Below, in pieces: positions 8,565 to 16,911 of a DNA stretch of 64,000 nt; position 1 is the stretch's first letter; each line of letters opens with the position of its first letter. The notes beneath the pieces were generated by a model. The model made no database searches and had not been told where the DNA came from. It saw nothing but the letters and a program-made list of their open reading frames with translations. This DNA is from Bordetella bronchialis (GTDB taxonomy: Bacteria; Pseudomonadota; Gammaproteobacteria; Burkholderiales; Burkholderiaceae_B). The stretch lies in assembly GCF_001676705.1 (NCBI RefSeq), contig NZ_CP016170.1:496001-560000 (forward strand), in the 5' to 3' direction. A program made the position numbers and the translations under genes.

Positions 8565-9428
8565 TCAAGGACCCGCATCCAATCCCAGGAACTCCATCGC
8601 GTTGTCGCACAGCCAGCGCTGGCGTACCGCATCGGGCAGCGGCAGGGCGGCGAATTCGTCCAGTGTCCGCTGCACCGGCATCATGGGAAAGGCGGTGCCG
8701 AAGATCATGCGATGCTTGAGCACCGTCTTGCCGTATTGCAATAGCGGCTCGTAGCCGGAATGCGGCGTGGTCATCAGGCGGGGCCGGATGGCCAGGGTAC
8801 CTATCCACAGATTGGGGTGGCGCCATGCCACGGCGATCAGTTCATTTACCCACGGCCAGCCGGGCGGCGAGGCGCAGGCGCGCAGTTCGGGAAAGTCCCG
8901 CAGCACACGGTCGAGCGCCCGAGGATGTCCGTGTTGCATGGAAGCGTGGGTGGAGAAATTCGTTCCGCAATGTATGTTGACCGGCACGCCCAGCTCCACG
9001 CATTTTGCGTACAGCGGGTAAAGCAGGCGGTCGTCGATGTCCAGGCCCAGTTCGAAGCCCTGGATGTTCAGGCCGCGCAGGCCCAGTTCACGGACGGCAT
9101 GTTCGAACTCGCGCACGGCTGCCATGCCGCGATGCGGGTCGACGCCGGCAAAGCCGACATAGCGCGGGCCGTGGTCCCGGCAGAAGGCCGCCACGGTCTC
9201 GTTGGCGATCTTGAAGCCGAAGGTGGAACCGAGATCGCGCGCTTTCAGGACCACGGCGCGCGCATCCAGGCGTTCGTAGGTGTTCAGGTAGTCGCGCAGG
9301 GCGTCCGGCCCCATGGCGCGATCGACCTCGGCTTCGCTATTGCTGTAGACGCGCCGGTAGTTCGATAGGTGCGGAGCCTTGCCTTCGAAGCCGGGCGCCG
9401 GCGGGCGGCTGGAGAAATCGACGAACAT
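8565..9428 (-). CDS. Amidohydrolase-fold protein with degenerate metal site
   Basis: The 287-residue protein resembles amidohydrolase-2 TIM-barrel enzymes (ACMSD-like decarboxylases and hydrolases). Matching parts are GPRYVGFAGVDPHRG, LGLRGLNIQGFELG, LGVPVNIHCGTN and the C-terminal WLCDNAMEFLGLD. The N-terminal metal motif HxH is replaced by DFSSRPP, the histidine usually in HxGG is not seen (ASPPGWPW), and the final aspartate motif reads FGTAFPM. Only His of NIHCG remains. ATG 9428 follows AGGAGA. It is the last gene of the leftward operon that starts at 18405. Confidence 0.75.
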   Translation of the reverse strand: MFVDFSSRPPAPGFEGKAPHLSNYRRVYSNSEAEVDRAMGPDALRDYLNTYERLDARAVVLKARDLGSTFGFKIANETVAAFCRDHGPRYVGFAGVDPHRGMAAVREFEHAVRELGLRGLNIQGFELGLDIDDRLLYPLYAKCVELGVPVNIHCGTNFSTHASMQHGHPRALDRVLRDFPELRACASPPGWPWVNELIAVAWRHPNLWIGTLAIRPRLMTTPHSGYEPLLQYGKTVLKHRMIFGTAFPMMPVQRTLDEFAALPLPDAVRQRWLCDNAMEFLGLDAGP

Positions 9429-9448
9429 GGCGGTCTCCTGGAGGCGCA

Positions 9449-11224
9449 TCAGCGCCAGCTCGATTGTTGGCGATCGTAGCTGCCGGCATAGGGGTCGGCG
9501 GTTTCGGCGATAAGACGCTTCTTGGCGATCTTGCGCGAGGGCGTACGGGGAAAGTCCTCTTCCATGTACTGCAGGTAGCGCGGGACCTTGAAAGGAGCCA
9601 GGTGCCGGGCGCAGTGCGCGAAGATCGCTTCCGGGGGAACGTCCGCGGCGGTCAGGCCGGCGCGCAGCTTGATGTAGGCCTTGACCTCTTCGCGGCGCAG
9701 CGGATCCGGCACGGGGACGACGGCGGCCTCTTCGATGTCGTCCATCCCGCGCAGCACGGCCTCCACTTCGTTGGCGGCGATGTTCTCGCCGGCGCGCTTG
9801 ATCATTTCCTTGATGCGTCCGACCAGGTAGTAATAGCCATCGGCGTCGCGGCGGAACAGGTCGCCCGTTCGGAACCAGGGGCCGTCGAAGCTTTCGGCGT
9901 TGGCCTGGGGCCGCTTGTAATAGCCCAGGAAAAGACCGCGTCCGCGCACCCAGAGTTCGCCGATCTCGCCGTCCGGCGTGGGCGTGCCGTCCTCGTTGCG
10001 GATTTGCATGCGGCGGAAGGCCGCGGGCAGGCCGCAGCTGCGCACGAGCGACATCTCCCGGGCCCAGGCGGGCATGAGCGCGCCGGTGCCGATTTCCGTC
10101 ATGCCGTAGCCTTCGCGCGCGGTCACGGCGAAGCGGCGCTGCACGTCGCGGCGCGCCGATTCCGTCCAGCCGTAGATGCTGATGTACTTCAGGCTGACGT
10201 CGCGATCGCTCGGCGACTCCGGGTAGTGCGACAGCACCGGCTCGGGGAAGATGCAGTAGTGGATCCGGTATTCCTTCAGCCAGGACATGAAGCGGCTCAG
10301 GCTCATGCGGTCCGCGACGTAGGCCGTGCCGCCCAGTGCCAGCGTCATCAGGAATTGCCACATGGGGTCCATGTAGAAGAAAGGCGCCCAGATCAGCACA
10401 TTGTGGATGCCGCCCGCGTCGGTACGCCTATGCCTGGCCGAGTTGTGGGCGTGGATCATCCAGTAGTCGTGGGTCAACAGGCATCCCTTCGGGAAGCCCG
10501 TCGTGCCGGAGGTGTACTGCAGGTTCAGCACGTCGGTATGGGCCACCGGGACGGGCGCGGTAAACGGCGCGTGACCGGCGCGAACCAAGGCATGCCAATC
10601 CGCATGGGCGCCGCGCCTGCTCCCGGCATCCCCTTGCGTCCCGCCATCGCCGCGCGGCGTGACGTCGCGGGTGACGTCCCGGGTGACGTCCGGCATGACC
10701 GCGCCCTGCGCAGCCGTCTCCGGTGCCGGGACGGCCTGCACGCCACCGGGTACGCCGTGGACGACGATGCGTTCCGGCGCCAGCAAGGGCGGCAAGGCAG
10801 GCAGGGCCTCCAGCTTGGGAAGCAGGTTCGAGGCCACGATGGCGTATTGCGCGTCGGAATCCCGGAGCACGAAATCCAGCTCGTCGGCGGTGTACGAGGT
10901 GTTGACCGGCACCATGACGGCGCCGATGCGCCCCAGCGCGATCCAGCTGATCGGAAATGCGGGCGTGTTGCCCAGCATGACGGCAACGTGGCAGCCCTTG
11001 CGCACCCCCAAGGCCAGCAGGCTGCAGGCCAGCCGATCGGCCTGCTCGTCGAGTTCGGCGTAGGTGAGTGACCGTTGCTGTTCGAACCACACGGCAGCGG
11101 TCGCGTGGCCCATCAGGGCGGCGCGCTGGCGTACGAATTCACCCAGCGATTCGGGCAGGGCTAGCGATTCTTCGCGCAGGCGACGGGCGAGTTCGTCCTG
11201 CACGGTCGAAGACTGTGTATGCAT
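9449..11224 (-). CDS. AMP-dependent acyl-CoA ligase (CaiC-like)
   Basis: The 591-residue enzyme belongs to the ANL superfamily and should activate a carboxylic acid as acyl-AMP and then acyl-CoA. Motifs in order: YTSGTTGFPKG (P-loop-like A3), YGMTEIG (A5), RTGDLFRRDADGYYYLVGR (A7/A8), and the catalytic-lysine end SRKIAKKRLI (A10). An insertion of about 45 residues before the A3 motif contains a DVTRDVTRDVTP repeat and a Gly/Ala-rich run that homologues do not need. It lies 20 bases from the amidohydrolase-fold gene. CaiC-type enzymes activate carnitine-like acids; the substrate here is unknown. Confidence 0.88.
   Translation of the reverse strand: MHTQSSTVQDELARRLREESLALPESLGEFVRQRAALMGHATAAVWFEQQRSLTYAELDEQADRLACSLLALGVRKGCHVAVMLGNTPAFPISWIALGRIGAVMVPVNTSYTADELDFVLRDSDAQYAIVASNLLPKLEALPALPPLLAPERIVVHGVPGGVQAVPAPETAAQGAVMPDVTRDVTRDVTPRGDGGTQGDAGSRRGAHADWHALVRAGHAPFTAPVPVAHTDVLNLQYTSGTTGFPKGCLLTHDYWMIHAHNSARHRRTDAGGIHNVLIWAPFFYMDPMWQFLMTLALGGTAYVADRMSLSRFMSWLKEYRIHYCIFPEPVLSHYPESPSDRDVSLKYISIYGWTESARRDVQRRFAVTAREGYGMTEIGTGALMPAWAREMSLVRSCGLPAAFRRMQIRNEDGTPTPDGEIGELWVRGRGLFLGYYKRPQANAESFDGPWFRTGDLFRRDADGYYYLVGRIKEMIKRAGENIAANEVEAVLRGMDDIEEAAVVPVPDPLRREEVKAYIKLRAGLTAADVPPEAIFAHCARHLAPFKVPRYLQYMEEDFPRTPSRKIAKKRLIAETADPYAGSYDRQQSSWR
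10659..10694 (-). repeat. Three 12-base tandem units inside the acyl-CoA ligase gene
   Basis: Three near-identical units GTGACGTCGCGG, GTGACGTCCCGG and GTGACGTCCGGC follow each other on the plus strand. They encode the DVTR repeat of the ligase insertion. Unit length divisible by three keeps the frame, as expected from slippage within a tolerant surface loop. Confidence 0.8.
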
Positions 11225-11345
11225 TGAATCTCCATGAAGTGTCAGGCCGCGGCGTTCAGTGCTGCGTCATGTCATGAGCGGTCCCGGCGCGTGGGGCGCC
11301 ATGGGGTTGCGGGCGTGTCCCGGGCTGCAAGTCATCTGCCGTGTG

Positions 11346-12497
11346 CTAGTCCAGCACCAGGCAATCGCGGTGCGACCAGGACAGCCGAACCGGCGCGTCG
11401 CGCGGCAGCGGCACGCGTTCGCGGCGGTTCGGTTCCTGCACCACCATCCGCGCGGACCCTGCCACGCGTACGTGGTGGCGCACAATGCCGCCCAGGATGA
11501 TGGTGTCTTCCAGAATGCCATCGACCCCTTGCATGCCCGCGGGCATGGGCGGCTTGGCGCCGTCCGTTGCGCCGCCGCCAGCGAGCGGCCCCGCCTGGTG
11601 CATGGTGATGCTTTCCGGCCGTATCAAAAGGTAGGCGGATGCGCCCGCCGCCACCGCGGGCGCCGCGCCCGCCGTGCCGCCCGGGGATGCGGCCGCGTCC
11701 AGGGGCGTGGCTTGCGTGTCGCCGAAAACCGTGGACACGGCCACGCCATCCTCGCTGACCGACCGGACCTGGCAGGCCAGCAGATTCGCCGTTCCGATGA
11801 AGTCGGCCGCGAACCGCGTGGCGGGGCGGAAGTACAGGTTCTCCGGGCGGTCCTGCTGCTCGATGCGGCCGCCGTTCATCAGGACGATGCGGTCCGACAT
11901 GGTCAGGGCCTCGTCCTGGTCGTGCGTTACGTTCAGCATGGTGATGCCCAGCTCGGCGTGGATGCGCCGCAACTCCAGCTGCATCTGCTCGCGCAGCTTT
12001 TTGTCCAGGGCGCCCAGCGGCTCGTCCAACAGGATCAGCGCGGGGTTGTAGACGATGCAGCGCGCCAGGGATACCCGCTGCTGCTGCCCGCCGGAAAGCT
12101 CGCGCGGCTTGCGCCCGGCAAGGTCGGGCAGCCGGACGAGCTCCAGCACTTCGTGCACCTTGCGCACGATCTCCGGTCGCGGAAGCTTGCGTACGCGCAA
12201 GGGGAAGGCAATATTCTCGAACACCGTCATGTGCGGCATCAGGGCGTAGTTCTGGAACACCATTCCCAGTTGCCGCTGGCTGGGCGGGCTGGCGGTGACG
12301 TCGCGGCCGTCTATGAGTATCCGTCCGGTCGACGGGGGCACCATGCCGGCGATCAGGTTCAGCAGCGTGGTCTTGCCCGAGCCGCTGGGCCCGAGCAGCG
12401 TGACGAACTCGCCTTTGCGCACGGCCAGGTCCACGGGGTGCAGGGCCTGCACGCCGCCATAGCGCTTGGACACCTGTTTCAGTTCGATCATGTTCAT
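11346..12497 (-). CDS. ABC transporter ATP-binding protein (PotA-like)
   Basis: The 383-residue ATPase has Walker A GPSGSGKTT, signature LSGGQQQRVSLAR, Walker B LILLDEPLGALD and the H-loop NVTHDQDEAL. A C-terminal TOBE-like domain of about 130 residues follows (LLIRPESITM). This is the layout of PotA/FbpC-type importers. ATG 12497 gives MNMIELKQVSKRYGG. The gene lies downstream of its permease genes with the FAD oxidoreductase between them. The polyamine or amino-acid-derivative substrate is inferred from the receptor and the flanking aldehyde dehydrogenase. Confidence 0.92.
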   Translation of the reverse strand: MNMIELKQVSKRYGGVQALHPVDLAVRKGEFVTLLGPSGSGKTTLLNLIAGMVPPSTGRILIDGRDVTASPPSQRQLGMVFQNYALMPHMTVFENIAFPLRVRKLPRPEIVRKVHEVLELVRLPDLAGRKPRELSGGQQQRVSLARCIVYNPALILLDEPLGALDKKLREQMQLELRRIHAELGITMLNVTHDQDEALTMSDRIVLMNGGRIEQQDRPENLYFRPATRFAADFIGTANLLACQVRSVSEDGVAVSTVFGDTQATPLDAAASPGGTAGAAPAVAAGASAYLLIRPESITMHQAGPLAGGGATDGAKPPMPAGMQGVDGILEDTIILGGIVRHHVRVAGSARMVVQEPNRRERVPLPRDAPVRLSWSHRDCLVLD

Positions 12498-12517
12498 GGC
12501 GTTCGCATCCCTGGAAT

Positions 12518-14101
12518 TCAGCGAATGCCGCGCAGGATGACCCGCGCGGCGTTGTGGCCGGGCACGCCCGTGACGCCGCCACCGGGATGGACGGACGCCC
12601 CGCACTGGTACAAACCGGCGATGGGTGTGCGATAGTCGGCGGCGCCCCGCACCGGACGACGGAAAAAAATCTGGTCGGCGCTGAGCTCCCCGTGATGCAC
12701 GTGGCCGCCCGGCAGGGCGAAACGCTCTTCCAGGTCCTGCGGCGCCAGGACCTGCATGTGGTCCACGCAGTCCCGGAATCCGGGCGCATGGGCTTCCAGC
12801 GTGTCGAATACCGCGTCGCGCAGGCGGTCGCGCGCGGCGTCGCGATCCAGTCCGCGCAGGCGGTAGGGCATGTGCTGGCCGAAAATGCTGATCAGGTGTT
12901 TGCCGGCCGGCGCGACGCTGGGGTCGAGTTTGCTGGGGGCCAGGACGACCAGCGGCAAGCGGGGGGCCAGGCCGCCCTGGCGCGCGGCATCGTAGGCCTG
13001 TTCCAGGTAGTCCACCGAAGGGGCGATACGCACCTGCGTCGGATAGTCGAAACCGGCGGATGCGGCGTCGAAGTCCTTGAAGACCGGCAGCCGGTTCATC
13101 GCCAGATTCACCTTGAAGGCGTGCGAGCCGTCACGGATGCGGTCGACCCGCTCCAGGAAATCCCCCGGTACCTCCTTGGGATCGACCAACTGGCGGAACA
13201 GCACCTTGGTGGCGGCGTTGGACACCACGCACTTCGCCTGCAGCGTTTCGCCGTTCTGCAGGGTGACGCCGGTCGCGCGACCGCCCTGGACGTTGACCCG
13301 CGCCACCGCGCATCCGAGCCGGACCTGCATGCCGTGCGCCTGGCCGGCGGCGGCAATGGCTTCGGAGATGGAGCCCATGCCCCCGCGCACGAAACCGGCC
13401 GGCCCCGCCGCCGTGGTGTGATCGCGGACATATCCCCGCAGAAGCACATACGCCGACCCGGGCGCGGATAGCGTGGTCGTGGCGCCGCCGCAGGCGACGT
13501 AGAAGCCCAGCGCCGCGATGACCTCATCCGAGGAAAACCAGCGGCCCAGGAAGTCGCGCGCGCTCAGGGTCAGGACGTCGTACAGATCGTAGAACTGCTC
13601 GCCGATATTGCGATAGCGCCAGGCGAAGCGCAACAGCCGCAGGCGTTCCGCGAGATTCGGCGCGGCCGGGTCGGGCGGGATCTCCCAGAGCATGCGCGAC
13701 ACCGTCGCGCCCAGGCGGGCCATGTGGTCGCGATAGCGCGGATAGGCTGCGGCGTCGGCTTCGCTGTAGCGGCGCATGCCATCGCGGATCTGCGCATCGC
13801 TGCCGAAGACCAGGCTGCGTCCTTCGCCATACAGGTGCAGCATGGGCGTGGGCCGGATGACGGCATAGCCGTGGCGCGCCAGATCCAGTTCCTGGATGAT
13901 GCGCGGTTGCAGCAAGGCCATGGTGTAGGAAGCGACCGATACCCGGTAGCCCGGCCAGACCGCTTCGCTGACGGCGGCGCCGCCGATGACGTCGCGCCGT
14001 TCCAGCACGCACACCTTGCGTCCCGCCCGCGCCAGGTAGGCGCCGCAGACCAGGCCGTTGTGTCCCCCGCCGATAATGATCGCGTCGTAGCTCGTCGCCA
14101 T
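12518..14101 (-). CDS. Phytoene-desaturase-like FAD oxidoreductase
   Basis: The 527-residue flavoprotein starts with the FAD dinucleotide motif DAIIIGGGHNGLVCGAYLAR and the ERRDVIGGAA segment. It ends with the family's second FAD motif GLYQCGASVHPGGGVTGVPG. These features place it with the bacterial phytoene desaturase/PYROXD2-like group, many of which are not carotenoid enzymes. No carotenoid genes are near; it sits inside an ABC-transporter operon between permease and ATPase genes. An amine or acid oxidase or dehydrogenase acting on the imported substrate is more likely (inference). Confidence 0.85.
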   Translation of the reverse strand: MATSYDAIIIGGGHNGLVCGAYLARAGRKVCVLERRDVIGGAAVSEAVWPGYRVSVASYTMALLQPRIIQELDLARHGYAVIRPTPMLHLYGEGRSLVFGSDAQIRDGMRRYSEADAAAYPRYRDHMARLGATVSRMLWEIPPDPAAPNLAERLRLLRFAWRYRNIGEQFYDLYDVLTLSARDFLGRWFSSDEVIAALGFYVACGGATTTLSAPGSAYVLLRGYVRDHTTAAGPAGFVRGGMGSISEAIAAAGQAHGMQVRLGCAVARVNVQGGRATGVTLQNGETLQAKCVVSNAATKVLFRQLVDPKEVPGDFLERVDRIRDGSHAFKVNLAMNRLPVFKDFDAASAGFDYPTQVRIAPSVDYLEQAYDAARQGGLAPRLPLVVLAPSKLDPSVAPAGKHLISIFGQHMPYRLRGLDRDAARDRLRDAVFDTLEAHAPGFRDCVDHMQVLAPQDLEERFALPGGHVHHGELSADQIFFRRPVRGAADYRTPIAGLYQCGASVHPGGGVTGVPGHNAARVILRGIR

Positions 14102-14113
14102 GGATGTCCTCGG

Positions 14114-14944
14114 TCAGTCGCTGTGCCGCTGGGCCGGCCCCAGGGCCATGATGGCCAGGCAGACGAACAGCGAAAGAATGGTGAGCAGGGTCGAGACAGC
14201 GGCCAGAACCGGAGACACCTCCCAGCGGATCGCGCTGTACATCTTGACGGGCAAGGTCAGCGATTCCGGCCCCGTGATGAAGTAGGCGACGATGACCTCG
14301 TCGAAGGAAATCAGGAAGGCGAACAACGCGCCCACCAGCACGGACGGGCGGATCTGCGGCAGGACGACTTCCGTGAAAATGCGCAGCCGGCCCGCACCCA
14401 TGATCATGGCGGCGGTTTCCAGCGCGGGATCGGCATGGCGCAATCCCGCGCCCAGCGCCACCAGCATGAACGGTATGGTCACCACGGTATGCGCCAGGAC
14501 CACCCCCAGCGTGGTGTTGACGAGCCGCAGCGTGGAAAGGTGCATATACATGCCAAGGCCCAGTACCACGACAGGGACCAGCATCGGCGCCAGGGAAACC
14601 AGCTCGATGACGCGCCGTCCGCGGAACCGGCCGCGCGCCAGCGCGTACGACGCCGGCAGGGCGATCAGCAGCGACAGGACGGTGACGCAGCATGCGACCA
14701 GCAGGCTCTGCAAGGCGGAGCCCCACCATGCGGGGTCGCCCAGGAACTGACGGAACAGCGCCAGGGAGAACTCCTTGGGCGGGAAACTCAACTCCTGCGA
14801 GCCGCTGAACGAGATGGGAATCACCACCAGGCTGGGCAGCAGCAGGAACAGATAGCCCACCCATGCGGCGGCCGCGCCCGCCAGCCGCCAGGCATGGCCC
14901 GCGGTGTACGCGGAGGACAACGGGGTGTCGGGCGGCGCGCTCAT
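14114..14944 (-). CDS. ABC transporter permease (PotC-like)
   Basis: The 276-residue inner-membrane protein has about six hydrophobic helices and the BPD-transporter EAA-type loop ALGAGLRHADPALETAAMIMGAG followed by PQIRPSVLVGALFAF. The first helix is VGYLFLLLPSLVVIPISF. ATG 14944 overlaps the TGA of the upstream permease by four bases (ATGA), so the two are translationally coupled. It is the second permease of the PotB/PotC-type pair. Confidence 0.92.
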   Translation of the reverse strand: MSAPPDTPLSSAYTAGHAWRLAGAAAAWVGYLFLLLPSLVVIPISFSGSQELSFPPKEFSLALFRQFLGDPAWWGSALQSLLVACCVTVLSLLIALPASYALARGRFRGRRVIELVSLAPMLVPVVVLGLGMYMHLSTLRLVNTTLGVVLAHTVVTIPFMLVALGAGLRHADPALETAAMIMGAGRLRIFTEVVLPQIRPSVLVGALFAFLISFDEVIVAYFITGPESLTLPVKMYSAIRWEVSPVLAAVSTLLTILSLFVCLAIMALGPAQRHSD

Positions 14945-15777
14945 GCGAAGGTGGTCTCCCGGTCTTGCTGCACCCGTATCAGCATGGCGATCAGCAGTGC
15001 GGAAATGGCCAGCAGTACGAAGGCGATGGACGAGGCCAGTGTCCAGTCCAGCGTCTGGCGCGTGTAGAAGTCGATCAGGTTCGCCAGCATCATGTCCTGG
15101 CGCCCGCCCAGCAGGGCCGGCGTGATGTACATCCCCATGGACAGCGTCAGGCACATCAGCACGCCGGCGCAGACGCCAGGCAGGCTGAGCGGCAGCGTGA
15201 TGCGCGTGAAGATGCGCCATGGGCTCGCTCCCATGATTTCCGCGGCCAGGTGCAGGCTGCGATTCTGGTTGATCAGGCTGGCCATGACCGGCAGCACCAT
15301 GAAGGGCAGCAGATAATTCGTCATGCCCAGGACCACTCCCACGCGGTTGAACAGCAGGTCCACATGCCAGCTTCCCCCCGACATCCATCCCAGCAGGCGG
15401 TTAACCACGCCGCTGCTGCCCAGCACGATGGTGAAGGCATAGCTCTTGACCAGGATGCTGGTCCAGAAAGGCAGCATCACCATGATCAGGTAGGGCGCGC
15501 GCCGGCGTGGCGACATGGCGGCCAGGTGCATCGCGATCAGATAGCCCAGTACCAGGCTGGTCAGGGTGGCCAGTACGCTGATGTGCAGCGTATTCTGCAG
15601 GACGCGATGGATCAGCGTACCGCCGGCCACTTCCGCATAGCCGCGCAGCGTGTAGCCTTGGTCATAGATGCTGGACCATCCCACCAGGCCGAGCGGAATC
15701 AGGAAGAACAGCAGCAGCAGCGCGGACAAGGGGGCCAGCAGGACCACCACGGTCCTGGTGCTCAGGGTATGCGGCAT
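14941..15777 (-). CDS. ABC transporter permease (PotB-like)
   Basis: The 278-residue permease starts MPHTLSTRTVVVLLAP with a first membrane helix from about residue 10. The conserved cytoplasmic loop reads LHLAAEIMGASPWRIFTRITLPLSLPGV, the EAA motif of polyamine-type permeases. A longer in-frame start exists at 15846 but would overlap the receptor gene; ATG 15777 lies 11 bases after the receptor stop and is preferred. Confidence 0.92.
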   Translation of the reverse strand: MPHTLSTRTVVVLLAPLSALLLLFFLIPLGLVGWSSIYDQGYTLRGYAEVAGGTLIHRVLQNTLHISVLATLTSLVLGYLIAMHLAAMSPRRRAPYLIMVMLPFWTSILVKSYAFTIVLGSSGVVNRLLGWMSGGSWHVDLLFNRVGVVLGMTNYLLPFMVLPVMASLINQNRSLHLAAEIMGASPWRIFTRITLPLSLPGVCAGVLMCLTLSMGMYITPALLGGRQDMMLANLIDFYTRQTLDWTLASSIAFVLLAISALLIAMLIRVQQDRETTFA

Positions 15778-15788
15778 GGCGATGCGGC

Positions 15789-16865
15789 CTAGATCAACAG
15801 CCACTCGGTGAAGCGGCGTTGCAGCTTGTCGTAGTTCTCGCCCCACCAGGCATCGTTGATGACGACGGCGTCAGGGCTCTTCATGTCCGGCATGCGCCGG
15901 CGCGCCTCCGCGCCGACCAGTTCGGTCGCGCCCGCCACGTTGGGCGAGAACTCCACCTGTTCGCAGAACGCCGCCTGGCGGTCCGGCCGCAGGCAGAAAG
16001 CGACGTAGCGCATGGCGTTCTGGATGTTCTTGCCGCCTTTGGGAACGGCCAGGTATTCCAGGCTGTTCAGCGTCTGGCGCATGGACATGGCCACCGAAGA
16101 ACCGGCGCGCTGCGCGGGCAGTACCCGGCTCAGGTAGGTATAGGAGAAGTCGATCTCGTTGCTGGTCAGCAAGGTCACCGTTTCAGGCGTGGTCTCGATC
16201 CACTTGCGCACGGCGGGCTTGATGCGGTCCATCGCCTTGAAGGCGCGTTCGACGTCCAGGGGATACAGTTGGGCGGGCGGCACGCCATCGGCCAGCAGGG
16301 CCATCTCCAGGTTCTCGCTGGCACGCGAGCGTAGCCCGCGGCGTCCGGGAAAACGCTTCAGGTCCCAGAGCTCCGCGAAAGTGGTGGGGTGCTTGCCCTC
16401 CGGAAATTTCTTCGGATCGTAGGCGATGCCGCCGGCGTACGAGTAGGTGCCCACATAGTCCTTGCCCGCCGGTTGCAGCAGCTTTCCGGTATCGACGATG
16501 CCGGTGTCGATGGGCGACCAAAGGCCCTGGCGGGCGCCGGCCATGATCTGCGGGCCGATACTGTCGAACACATCCCACGACACGTTGCCGCTGTCGACCT
16601 GCACCTTCATCCGGGTCAGGTCCGCGTTGTTGACCAGGGTGACCGGCACGCCGGTTTCCTTGGCGAAAGGTTCGGCAAAGGCCTGCCGCACCGCCGTCTC
16701 GTAGGCCCCGCCCCAGCAGGTGACACTGATGCCGCGGCCTTGGGCGCGCAGCGGCAGCGCCATGCCCAGGGTCGCCATGCCGGCCAGCGTCGCGCCGGCC
16801 TTCAATACGGAACGCCGCGATACGCCGCGCGCCTGGTGTTGCGGATCGTGCTTTGTCATGTTCAT
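15789..16865 (-). CDS. Polyamine-type ABC receptor protein with Tat signal
   Basis: The 358-residue periplasmic receptor resembles PotD/PotF-like proteins (VTCWGGAYETAVRQAFAEPF near the mature start, later IGPQIMAGARQGLW and YSYAGGIAYDPKKF). The N-terminus has SRRSVLKAG followed by a hydrophobic stretch and LRAQG, a twin-arginine signal. Tat export means folding in the cytoplasm, which is common in this receptor group. It follows the aldehyde dehydrogenase gene by 46 bases. Confidence 0.92.
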   Translation of the reverse strand: MNMTKHDPQHQARGVSRRSVLKAGATLAGMATLGMALPLRAQGRGISVTCWGGAYETAVRQAFAEPFAKETGVPVTLVNNADLTRMKVQVDSGNVSWDVFDSIGPQIMAGARQGLWSPIDTGIVDTGKLLQPAGKDYVGTYSYAGGIAYDPKKFPEGKHPTTFAELWDLKRFPGRRGLRSRASENLEMALLADGVPPAQLYPLDVERAFKAMDRIKPAVRKWIETTPETVTLLTSNEIDFSYTYLSRVLPAQRAGSSVAMSMRQTLNSLEYLAVPKGGKNIQNAMRYVAFCLRPDRQAAFCEQVEFSPNVAGATELVGAEARRRMPDMKSPDAVVINDAWWGENYDKLQRRFTEWLLI

Positions 16866-16911
16866 CCCCTTGTTCCGTGCACTGCGGTTGCGGCCGGCGG
16901 CCAGGCTTGGA

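Noticed and set aside
3031..8565. Genomic island inserted at tRNA-Gly
   Set aside because: No integrase and no second copy of the tRNA 3' end was seen. The decayed parts of the detox cluster can be explained by local deletions.
11259..12635. Rightward open frame of 458 codons
   Set aside because: It is antisense to the PotA-like ATPase gene, with low-complexity His/Arg/Gln-rich translation typical of GC-rich shadow frames.
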